Source: Strongylocentrotus purpuratus (Eukaryota > Echinodermata > Echinoidea > Camarodonta > Strongylocentrotidae). Taken from it: DNA of 64,000 bases. The notes beneath the pieces are model-generated. The model did not search any database. It was not told the DNA's origin and saw only the letters and a list, made by a program, of their open reading frames with translations. Of the stretch, positions 43,179 to 53,484 are shown in pieces (position 1 is the stretch's first letter; the number at the start of each line of letters is the position of its first letter). The DNA lies in contig NW_022145526.1 in the NCBI RefSeq assembly GCF_000002235.5, forward strand, positions 1,373,001-1,437,000. The letters run 5' to 3'. Made by a program: the position numbers and the translations under genes.

Positions 43179-43849
43179 TAGTGGACTAATTGTGTCTAAT
43201 TTCCATAAATCCACAATGGCCGCCAATTCTAGGGTTTTCTCCTAGATTTGGTCAAAATATTCACCCTACATAATTATATTTTAGCACACTTTTAGTGTAC
43301 TTTGAATGTCTAAAATGTTATTTCCAAGATTTTTTTTTGTTTGCATAAGGTTTCATATGCCCGGTTGAGTGTTTTAATTTGCTTAAATTCAAAATGGCTG
43401 CTAAATTAAACATTTTTGTAGAGAATTTATTATAATGATATTTTTTGTCTTATGTTACATTCAGACTAATTGCGACAACACTTATGTATGTTGTACAAAT
43501 ATATTTATATTTCAAATGTTTCATAATAAGGTTTTTTTAATTTGCATATATACACATACATTTTTTTAAAGTGGGTTAATCGATTTTGTGTTGATTGTCA
43601 CCTTACAATGCATTTCAGAGCAGCTATGTCTATGTTGGTTTACAATCCCAGTGCAGTTGTTATTACAGGATGCAGGTCATGAGGCCTACAGTTAAGTATA
43701 CATATTTTAATTTGATTAGAGTTGGTATTCTCCAACAAACAAACATTTATGTGGCATACTGATCAGTAGTATCATCAAGTTCTAGGTAGGCCTATAATGG
43801 TGGTGAGTTGCTACAACTAGTGCCATGACAATCAGTGCAGGCTGTTGAA
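43179..43849. other. non-coding internal part of the inverted-repeat element
   Basis: AT-rich; contains two of the AAATGGC-type direct repeats. No gene seen. Confidence 0.5.
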
Positions 43850-44705
43850 CATTGGAGGCCATATACTTCCGGCACGTGCATTTCTTGGCTGCACAATCTT
43901 TCTTGCATCCACATCTGATGACCTTAAGGTGTTATGCGGATGCTGGTGTTTTATCAGTTTTTATTGGAAAGATACTTCCCATCCATGACCTGCCAACTCA
44001 GTTTCCCGATGTCAGGCTGTCTGCCATTTCTTTCCATTCTAATATCTGATAGTACACACGCAGACTGTGGAAATTTCCTGCTGCTGAAGTTGGTTGCAAA
44101 GTCTTTGCTTCTAAGGCAGAAAAGATTGGTGATACCTTTACGCAATCTTCTATTGAGTCACCACCATACAGGCATACAAGTGCCTTCTCTCCAGTTGGAA
44201 TAATGGCCTCCTTCAGGTATGATGCCGGCTGACTAAATGCCATGGCAAGCTCACAGAAGTCGTCATTCTTCATGATTTTTCATCAGTGCTACGCCTTTCC
44301 CTAGTCCAAATATGCGAGACGTTGTGTCGCAGTCCAGAAGCACACGACAAAGAGAAAGTATTCACATACACTACCTCCTAGAGTTTCCTTCAGCTGTTTG
44401 ATATTCCATGTTCGGTTCTTCTTGGAGTTGCCTTAATTTGGCTCAGGTGCAAAAAAAGAAGTCCTTTGCATTCAGATCAGCGTAGAAGATCAGCAAGATG
44501 AGAAGGTTTGTGTCATCATCGACAAGAACTGTTGCTTTAAACTTCTGTTGCATCACAATTCATTCCAGGATCTGCGTTTCCTCAATTGCTACATCACAAT
44601 GAAGATCAGGAAGATGCTGTCCGTTAATTAGTAGTTGTTCAAGAGAGAACTTATAAGTGGGCTGCTCTGCGAAATTAGCTACTCCACATGGAGTACCTGG
44701 GTGCT

Positions 44706-44761
44706 AAACAACCTCTGGAAATTCCTATAGTGATCACTATAGGAGCTTCCGGAGGTTGTTT
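44706..44761. repeat. 56-bp near-perfect palindrome
   Basis: AAACAACCTCTGGAAATTCC is mirrored by GGAGCTTCCGGAGGTTGTTT around a TATAGTGATCACTATA centre. It lies inside the decayed gene and has no spacer. Confidence 0.85.
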
Positions 44762-45368
44762 GTACTCGTTGCAGATGTACATTATACAAGTCTGGTATCA
44801 GCATGGTATTTATAGAGCAGCATCAACGAGTAAATGGCCCCGCACATGCAGCTCTAGAATTCGCCTTTCCACCCAGCGTATAGGGCATACACTATACTTC
44901 AAGATGTTCATGGGTTCCTGAGCCCGTCATCAAATGCCCTGCAGAACGGTCTGCTTCAAGTCACTGTCACTTGGCTGGCTCCTGATTATTGTGAGTGCCT
45001 TCCACCATAGCAGCTTATCAAACGTCAAAACGATTGTATAGTATTATACCGTTTAGCATGGGTACAAGCAAAACGCAGAGTGTAGTAAACACATGCAGGA
45101 TGGATCACTAGGACTCATGGGGAGAATTAAACAAAGAAGATGAATGATCAGGGTACTTGCCGTTGCTTTTATTATCTGTATCGTTCCGGACCTTTGAAGG
45201 CCTTGGGGACCGCAGTAGTAAAGATGTCTTCAACAACACATCAAGGTCAAATGTTGGATCTTCTGGTCCCCGATTCATAATCGGCTGGTAAACCAGAGGT
45301 TGTACAGTTGTAGATGCCTTTAAGTATTCAATGTTCATACGTCCAACAGTAGCAAAGTCCTCAGCGGA

Positions 45369-45392
45369 TACCGTTTATCTAGATAAACGGTA
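45369..45392. repeat. 24-bp perfect palindrome
   Basis: A TACCGTTTATCT half and its exact inverse with no spacer. It is the second perfect palindrome inside the inverted-repeat element. Confidence 0.9.
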
Positions 45393-46830
45393 CAGGCTTA
45401 CAGTACTTTATCCCTGGCTTTTGGTAGCAATGTGCCCATCTGTGGAAAGTACCTGATCCACCAGGAGTGTCGATATTATTTGCAAGATACTGAATGCACT
45501 CTTGAGAAATTGCCGCACTTCTTTCATATTTCTTAACCATCGGATAAGAGCATTAGAAGCATATTGCGAGATGAGAATTAATGATGCATTTGTAATCCAA
45601 GCTGAAGAGGAGCAAGGAGAACCCTTGGACGTATTGCGTGCATTATGGCTTGCCCAATAGATTGCCAGCATCACAATATACCTTTTGGCCGACAAACATG
45701 TTCCTCAATAACAGTTGCAGGGAATCTGTGAGAAATGCAGGTAAACGCGTCACTTGTAATTTTCTTTTAATAACTTGACGTCATTCTTTATACGGTGAGG
45801 CAGCATGCATGTCTTGATGATCCTCATTTTCTCCTGCTTTGGTGTGTTGTTCTTTGGCTGCTTGTGGAATTCATACAGAATAGCAAGCTGTGCTATGAAA
45901 TGTAACTACATCATGCTTTCCTTTCAGTTCAGTTATACAATCCTCTCACCGAAGCGCCCCTGTACTATACCCCACTGTCGGCATCAAGATCTGTATCGAG
46001 AAAATACTCTTGCATCTTAGTAACAAAATCAACTATTGTTTTTTGTTCCGCATCATTTTCCTCAAGGGACTTAACTGCTTTTAGTTTAGGTCGGCCAGTT
46101 TTAGCCTTTTTGGAAGTGCTTGTGCTCAAAGAGTATACCATTGGTATTTGTTTTTTTAGTTTTAAAGTTCACCATGCATAGTTTATGGTATACTGCATCA
46201 ACTGCGGGAAGATCATTGACATGCGCAAGTCTTCCAGACACATTTTGCGACCAAGTATCATTTCTTTTAATGCATATTTCTACTACAACTACAGTAATAG
46301 CACGACCAGTACCACATCAACAACTAAAGTCCCCTTCCTATTGATGTAACTAGGCTCAGGTGTAGGCTTGCCTTTTGTAGCACTGCATATATCGGCGATC
46401 AAGAAAGGTGTACATTCTGTGGCGTCATGAATTACAGGCTTAATTTGACCTCTGAATGACCTTGGAGGAAAGGGGGGGGGTTGTAGTGACAAAATTTGTT
46501 ATTGTGCCTTAGTTTATTCTGATATCTTAATTACACTAATGTATTGTATTCTGCACATTATAAGCTTTCCATTGACATTATAATGAAACTATTATTGGGT
46601 GTTCTACCTCATGACTATGAATAAGGCATCATGGATATCACATAATAAAAGCTTATGGGTCTAACTTAGTTGAATATTTGACAAAAATAGTGACTTGAGA
46701 GTACAAATACCGCAGTAATATGGACAATTATACTGTGATGAGCCATTAGCATACAATGTATGCTTCTATTAGTCAGATCTCTAAAATTAAGTAAACTGTT
46801 GCACTGAGAACAACTTCTAATTCCAATGAC

Positions 46831-47190
46831 AATGAGGATAATGTAAGGTACAGGTTGTACCCCTAATAGCCCTACCAACAGCTCTTGTGTTTGTACGGAT
46901 ACTCATAAGGGCCAGTTTTTCTGAATATTTTTATTTTAGTTTTTTTTTTCAATATAATTAAAATTACAAGATATTTGTCTAGTGCATAATGAAATAACAT
47001 CATCTGCTGAGGTGATAAATTGAGCATAAATTACATATTAGATTGTGTGGGTGTGGGTGTGTGGGAGATTTTGTTTCAGATGTGTGATGTACCTGTAGTA
47101 TATGGGTATTTTAGTTGATACAAAATGTACAACAGATCACTTTTACTACTCTTTTAGTGCCACAACAGCCTATACAAGCTGACAAATACA
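46831..47190 (-). repeat. right terminal inverted repeat
   Basis: The partner of 42826-43178, reading GGATAATGTAAGGTACAGG at its inner edge and CACAACAGCCTATACAAG at its outer edge. Confidence 0.75.
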
Positions 47191-47545
47191 CTGTTGGTCA
47201 TAATGGTGGAATAATTATTTTTACCCCAGTTTAGGGAAGGATTTAAAAAAATTATTTATTTCTAATAGATCCAGATAATGGCATACATTCTCAGATTTTA
47301 TTGAATATTAATTTGCGAGTGTTTGTTTTGCGTGACTGCTAAATCATATGTGTCCTACTGTGCTAATCAGCTAGGGAACCTACGTCCTTAAGTCATAATT
47401 GACAGTAATGAGGATTAATTGCCTCACAAAAGGGCACTAATATAGCTGATCGACACGATGTTTATCCTGGTGCCTCACAGTAACGAGGCCATTGCTTAGC
47501 CCCTGAATCATGATTGTACGCAGTGTTTGCTAGGGTACGCGGCCA
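47191..47545. other. non-coding spacer
   Basis: I see no gene or repeat structure in this stretch of about 350 bp. Confidence 0.4.
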
Positions 47546-47755
47546 CCCCCACAAATCCCCCAAAACGAAGAAAATGCAATAAATTCATTGCATTTTCCCC
47601 CGGCCCCCAACAGGAAAAATTCCTTTGTGTGGCCATGCCTTGAAACATAATGCATGGCCCTACAGAGGATTTTTTTCCTGTTGGGGGCCGGGGAAAAATG
47701 CAATGAATTTTTGACAATTCATTGCATTTTCTCCGTTTTGGGGGATTTGTGGGGG
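47546..47755. mobile_element. palindromic element, about 210 bp
   Basis: CCCCCACAAATCCCCCAAAA at the left is inverted at the right (GTTTTGGGGGATTTGTGGGG). AATGCAATGAATT, GGCCCCCAACAGGAAAAA and GGGCCATGC segments are also arranged symmetrically. It resembles a MITE without clear target duplication. Confidence 0.7.
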
Positions 47756-47769
47756 ATGCAAATTGAAAT

Positions 47770-47990
47770 TTTTTTGAGGGTCAAAAAAAAAAAGTGCTCC
47801 TTACCCCCCCCCCCCCCCCCCCCCCCCCCACTGAGCGAATTTTTGGCCGGCGCGTTTTTCAAATTTTCGGGAGCAAAAAAATTGTGCTCTGTACCCCCCC
47901 CCCCCCCCCCCCCCCCACTGAGCGACTTTTCGGCCGGCGCGATTTTCAAATTTTCGGGAGCAAAAAAAAAAAAAGGTTGGGCCCCCTCCC
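47770..47990 (+). repeat. two tandem 90-bp units with very long poly-C tracts
   Basis: Poly-C runs of about 26 (47804-47829) and 23 (47894-47916) are each followed by ACTGAGCGA(A/C)TTTT, GGCCGGCGCG and TTTTCAAATTTTCGGGAGC. The segment ends with AATCCTGGATCCGCGCCTG. The reading frames through it are composition artefacts. Confidence 0.85.
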
Positions 47991-50900
47991 CTAAGAAATC
48001 CTGGATCCGCGCCTGGGTACAACAACATCGTAGCTGACCATTATATCAGCCACCTACTTTTATTAAGAAGTGTAAATGTATATGCTAAAAGAAATCAAAG
48101 AAACAAAATTTCACGAAGTAGTTGTTTTATTGTTGTTTTAGGTTATGTTCTTATTTAAAATCATGTGAAGTGAAAATAATTAATAACAGATCGGGTTAAG
48201 CAGATGATAGAAGTAATATAGATAGTGAGAGAGAGAGAGAGAGAGAAGGGGAGAAAGTGATCCAGGGAGAGAGAGAGAGATATATAGGGAGAAGAAGGGG
48301 ATAAGTGATCCAGGGAGACTGAAACAGAGGGGGAATAGAGAGAGAGAGAGAGAAAAGGAGAGAAAGAGAGCGATAGATACGAAAGGGAGCATTGTGATCC
48401 AGAGAGAGAGGGAAAGAGAGAGGGAAAGAGAGAGAGAGAGAGCGATCGAACAATAACGACGTCTTATAAAGGGCCGTTTGTGATATGACACCAAAGACAA
48501 AGACTCGTAAAATGGCGTCATAATATGAAATATATAATTAATTATTACTTTAATCGAGCATTGTGACACACTTCAATGTCTATTCTTGGTCTGGATATGA
48601 TTTCCAAAGAAGCAAAACACACGTTTTCGACTAAAATAGTTCATAGAGAATAATTATTGCTTTGTACAAAATGTTTGGTAATTAATGCAATAATTTTCTA
48701 AAAGTGTTGCAATGCTTCACATAATACAATGCGTCCCATAATTAAAACGAAACTCAAAATCAAACAATTATTGTGAACAATCAATAAGCTGTTCATATAT
48801 TCCTTGCTTTCTATAAATTAGAATTCATTTGCTATCTAATTATACGATGATTACGTTTTACAAAATCTGACACTGATGCTCGGTGAGGCGTTTATGCGTT
48901 TCCAAATTTCGGGAAAAAAACGTCATTGAAACATAAAGCGTATGAGCTTAAAGAGAAATTAATACACTTTTACCTCATGTAACATGCTGAGAAAATGAAA
49001 GGTCGACGTTTTCAGCTCGGCTTGTAAATTGACATGTTATTGACTAACTTCAATGAAATTTAAATTTATCTTTACTAAGTTTGACGATAGTTCCCAAATT
49101 CTAAAAAAGATTGTTCCGAGGCAAGACATGTATGAGCTGAAAAAGAAATTCCTACACTTGCACTTCCTGTTACAAGCTAAGAAAATGTGTCAGAGGTAGG
49201 ATTAAACACGACCCCCCCCCCCCGCCCCCGAACTTCGCTCCGATCACGTGATTCACCTCTTGAACAAGTCAAGTTAAATGGCTGGCAATTCGTTGCGCGT
49301 ATGTGACTTTTTAGTAATGGACGCGGACATTCACGATGTTTTTCGTCGAAAAAGGATTTATAAGCAGCTGTGCTCATTGAAGTTGATTAATAGTCCGAAA
49401 CAAATGAACATTAAATTACTAAAATGCTGTGCTCGTCAAGGATAAAAATGAAGCAAGAACTATATACTGTATATAACCAAGTAAACAGACAAGTCGTTTC
49501 TTCAAAGATACTACCAGAACATTATTTTGATTAATCGCTGCGACCTTCCAATGTGTTTTCTAATTCTCCCTCAACCTATTGTAATTGTAACTTTAATTTG
49601 GAAATAAATGAAGGGTACATTTGCAATTTGGCTAATGGCCATTTACACAAATACACATATAACACTTTAATACCACTACACATGAACTAAACATACAAAA
49701 ATACATGATACATAATGCTTTCACAAGCATCCTGTGCAAATCAAATATAGATTCATAAATACTTATGTTGATTAGCAGCTAATCTACAGAAATTACAGAA
49801 GATTACTGCTATCCTGTTAATCATGACCTGAACTAATCCAAACAGAGCGACTAAACTTTTGAAACCACTACAGATAAAGAAGATTGCTGTTCATTTAAAT
49901 GTAATAGCATAGTATGTACGAGAGAAACTGTAAAGTTATCGGGAAATATTGATAATGTAGCATATAGGAGTATTTGTTTACGCCAAATTGTGTAGACCTT
50001 TTGTGAGATTTCGGGGTCATTAAAATGATAACAATATAAAATCAATCTTGCTGAAAAACACAACCAGTGCCAACCATTGGACACATATATATGATACCAG
50101 CACCGTTTCAGACTTTTTCTGCTATTTTGCTGGTCCAAAACAACCCATTCACTTTACAATGAAAATATTTGTTATCTTAAAAAGCAGTTTCACAAACAGA
50201 ACTCTTATGATTACTTTTGATACATTATTATTTCAAATGAATCGTATTTCCGTGCATTATGTTTGATATTATTTTCTCATTATCAGCTCTTGAGACAGAC
50301 ACGATTCACATTATTATGGTTATGAGCCTAAAGTATGACTTATTTTTATAAGAGAGGAAGTGGTATAATATTTGTTCAGGCTAATGTTGCATTGTAATAA
50401 GTGTAGCCTCATACGATTCCATACGTATAAAAGCTAAGAGAAATGTTGTCAGTGATAAGGGAGGAGAATGAGATAAATGGAAGAAGATTAAGGAAAAGTA
50501 GTAGAAAGAAGGGGTTAAATGTGTGGTAACCATCTTTTATCCTTCCAAAAAAATGATAACAGCAAATAAAATGTCTTGCTCTCTTACCTAGGGCTCTATA
50601 TCCACAACTAAAGAGTTACAAAAGTCGCCCTCTATAGATAAAGAGGATGAATACCGCCATTAAGTTCAAAGGTGCTTCACAGCTCTGCGCGCGCACTCTA
50701 TGTGGGATAACCCAATTTTATTTATAGGATGCACAAACTATATTATTTTCACAGGCAATCTCGTGTGAGTTTAGCATTGTAATCATATTTGTATTGATGT
50801 ATACACTTGATGAGAGACTTTTGATCAAAGTTACATATTTGTAATCAACGTGAGAAATTGGTACAGAACCGCATGCAGTTAGGACACACTTGTTCCGTAC

Positions 50901-51005
50901 AACCACGATATTGGTACAATTATAGTAGGTCCATGGTACAATCTACTACTTAACTTCATTTTTGTTTGTGCTTGCATGAATTGACGGTTGGCTTTTATAA
51001 CACAT

Positions 51006-51371
51006 TACCACGCCAAGTCTGGAGGGATGAATGCTGTCCTTGAGACGCGTCCAAAATGCACTGCATGCAAGTTTCAGCGAGATGCTGTCTCATTCTGTAA
51101 AACGTGTAATTTCTATATGTGCACTAATTGCGACTGCAGCCATGAGCAGTCACACTTTGAAGGTCACGAGATTGTATCCATACAGGATATCGTCAACGGG
51201 AAGGTCAGCGTTGGTCATCAATCCGAGAATTGCTGCATCCACAAACAAGAGAACAAAGATATGTTTTGTGAGGATTGTAAGGTCCACGTCTGTTTCAAGT
51301 GCGTGATCGTCGGTCATCAAAATCACAAGATCAAGAATCAGGCTGATTTCGAGCAAGAGTTGCGGCTTAAG
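51006..51371 (+). pseudogene. TRIM exon 1, copy B: RING deleted, B-boxes kept
   Basis: Homology starts at YHAKSGGMNAVLE, corresponding to residue 89 onward of copy A. The 5' flank joins directly to this point, so the start codon and all RING cysteines are gone. An in-frame TGA lies at 50982-50984. B-box 1 (KCTACKF...CKTCNFYMCTNC) and B-box 2 (CCIHKQENKDMFCEDC, CVIVGHQNHK) are uninterrupted, and the donor AAG|GTAAGC is intact. About 15 residues differ from copy A over 120. It may be transcribed from an internal Met (GGMNAVL) as a RING-less protein, or be a pseudogene; the open frame argues for fairly recent loss or retained use. Confidence 0.75.
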
Positions 51372-51576
51372 GTAAGCGTGGTTTCATTTAAGGTACCATA
51401 AACGGGTAGCGGGTACCATATGCGCCAGAAGCAGGAAGGGGGAGGGGGCGCACCCTTGCCAGAAAAAAACGTTTGACATCATTAATTTTGCAGTATAACC
51501 ATTAAAAAGAGGTTATAAAAGACAAAGTGTCACCATTCCAAATTCTAACATTTTCTCTCTGTCGCTACGCTTCCTC

Positions 51577-51660
51577 GTCTGTTTCAAGTGCGTGATGGTC
51601 GGTCATCAAATTCACAAAATCAAGAATCAGGCTGATTTCGAACAGGAGTTACGGCTTAAG
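51577..51660 (+). pseudogene. extra copy of the 3' end of TRIM exon 1
   Basis: VCFKCVMVGHQIHKIKNQAD...LRLK plus a donor (AAG|GTAAAC) and following intron repeats the end of the exon at 51371, about 290 bp upstream. The upstream part is missing and no acceptor precedes it. The surrounding CTCTCTGTCGCTACGCTTCC is also duplicated, so this is a tandem duplication across an exon-intron border. Confidence 0.8.
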
Positions 51661-52110
51661 GTAAACGTGATTTCATTTAAGGTACCATAGGCGCCAGAAG
51701 CGGAGAGGGGGGCGCACCCTTTCAAATTCTAACATTTTCTCTCTGTCGCTACGCTTCCTCGTACATTAATAGATGTACCCTTTCTTTCAGAAGCATCAAA
51801 TCGGAGAGGCTAATAATTTTTTTTCTATCAAGGTGGCAGCTAAAAAAAAATCGCCGTATTTCGATTAGTTTTTAATAGTTCTGAATAGATTACAAAATAC
51901 GTGTTTTCAGTAATCCATGTCGACTCCCTAAATGAAGCTTCTCGTATTAAATAGAAAGGAACAATCGATGAAATGGCATGAACTAGTTATGATGTATAAG
52001 AATGTTTAGTATTCTGCTGTAGCTACACAATTACAGAATGCTCTACGCCATGGCCCCATAAAGGGGAGCAGGCAAAGGCCCCACCAGCGAGCTAGACAAT
52101 AGCTCATTAC

Positions 52111-52377
52111 ATTTAATATTATTACAGAATAGAAAAGCTTTTAAGTGCTCTAAAATCCGGTTTCGACTTTTTTAAACGCTTTCGTTTTCCTCGCGGTCAC
52201 TAGGCTTCCTCGCATTTCAATAGCTCGAATGAGTCTTATCATTGTACAAGCCTTGTCTAATGTATATGGTCTTCAAGTGGACAGAACGAGAAAACTAATG
52301 CTTCTCTGTAGTAAAGAGGTGGGACTACACTTTCGTCACATTCTCTCACAAGACATGAAGCTCTTTCTGGTGCTTTC

Positions 52378-52425
<48 letters not shown>

Positions 52426-53484
52426 ACAATATTTATTAGGCGCTTAATACAGGTGTCTCTAAGCGCACCATAGTCTGACTAAAAAAATATTTACCAAAAC
52501 TTATAATAAACACACAACTTATACATCTGTTCTTTATTCAATAAATCATGCAGACAGTATATAATAATAAAAATAAGAGTGGGATCAAACATACATAAGG
52601 CCAAATATAGGATCAAACATAAGATCGAACAAACAAGAAATAAGACGGTGTGCACCTCCTTTGACCGACTCACAACTGCAGAATATCATTCATGAATTAA
52701 AAAGGTGCGTTTTCAGCAAGGACTTAAATTGGTCAAGAGAATGAATATTATGAACATTTCAAAGGATAGGGGCATTAACTGAGAAAGCTCGATCGCCATA
52801 TTTTGTAACGGTAAGAGGTCCAAGGGTTAACTGCAAGGTTGATATATATACAAATCATTATTTTGAAGTAGGCTAGGATTTTTCGTGGGCATCCAGATAA
52901 CTCCGTAGCTACGCATTTTTAGGAACTGAAAAACAAAATCCACGAAAATTACAATATAGATACATGTAAGATATTAGTGAACCTTTTATTATTTGTTTTT
53001 TGTGCAAAAGGGCCGTTAGCATTTTTTATCTTTTGTAAGCACTTTGCATGGAAATGATAATAAAAGGGAGAAGAAAAAATGTAATATTGATAATGACTGA
53101 AGGAATAATGTTAATGACAATGTTCATCATCATCATCACAATATCCTTCGTATATCATTATTTTGCTTTTATTATTACTATCACTAAATTATGTATTATT
53201 ATCATTATGATTATTATATTTTTATAGTTTTACTGCATTCATAAAAATGAACTTATTTCAAGGGTTGGATTGCTTTTTACGAACGCAGGAAAAGTGTATT
53301 CAATTCCTCTTGTCCTCGTATTATATATAATGGGGGTGGATCGTGGTTTTAACTTTTCTGAAACACTGATTATGAGCGCGCATATTCCGGTGTTTAATTT
53401 TCAAATCAGCTTCATGACTGAAATTGGCATACATCTCATTCTACAAAATGTTCTTTTTATTTCTCTCTTATTTGTTTTATTTAG
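52111..53484 (+). other. TRIM copy B intron with interspersed repeat
   Basis: An (ATA)n run at 52379-52424 is followed by AGGCGCTTAATACAGG and a body of about 400 bp (AAGGTGCGTTTTCAGCAAGG near 52705) typical of a dispersed marine-invertebrate repeat. The rest, to the acceptor at 53484, is AT-rich without genes. Confidence 0.5.

Larger units (their letters stand above)
43850..46490 (-). pseudogene. decayed gene of an uncharacterised metazoan family (DDDT-type PIN-like region + Cys-rich tail)
   Basis: Minus-strand reading frames hold recognisable pieces in order: VLVDDDTNLLILLIFYADL (about 44470-44530), then DTTSRIFGLGKG (about 44300), LVCLYGGDS, LQPTSAAGNFHSLRVYYQ (about 44050-44200), and a Cys-rich end IRCGCKKDC...CTCRKY (about 43870-43920). 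Frames change several times and stops intervene, so it is broken. From memory, uncharacterised proteins with this order (DTD/LLVLL region, GCDTTSR, YGGK, LPPTSAAAKFHSLRVYLQ, then CNCK...CTCRKHGL) occur in cnidarians, insects and echinoderms. Their function is unknown; the acidic DDDT motif suggests a PIN/FEN-like nuclease fold, which is inference. The 45.1-46.5 kb part is more ambiguous. Confidence 0.6.
42826..47190 (-). mobile_element. 4.4 kb DNA element with about 350-bp terminal inverted repeats
   Basis: The left repeat (about 42826-43178) and right repeat (about 46831-47190) are inverted copies with shared text such as CTTGTATAGGCTGTTGTGGC, ATACCCA-ATACTACAGGTA, GCAGATGATGTTATTTC and GTACAACCTGTACC/GTACAGCCTGTACC. 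They differ by scattered substitutions and small indels, so the element is old. Inside, on the minus strand, is a decayed gene of an orphan family (see 43850-46490). No recognisable transposase, polymerase or integrase was found. The class is unknown. Confidence 0.72.
48370..52110 (+). repeat. TRIM segmental duplication, copy B (5' flank to intron)
   Basis: Colinear partner of 1915-6985. It begins in a GA-rich tract (48216-48455) and passes the poly-C tract, the AATTCTCCCTCAACC segment, the truncated exon 1 and intron text up to CAAAGGCCCCACCAGCG. It lacks the MITEs of copy A and shows a deletion of about 370 bp that removes the RING. Confidence 0.85.

Noticed and set aside
42826-47190. Polinton-type element considered for the long inverted repeats
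   Set aside because: At 4.4 kb it is far too short, and no polymerase, integrase or capsid-like gene was recognised.
47654-48037. Pro-rich reading frames around 47.8 kb
   Set aside because: They translate poly-C tracts in tandem repeats; both strands and several frames are open.
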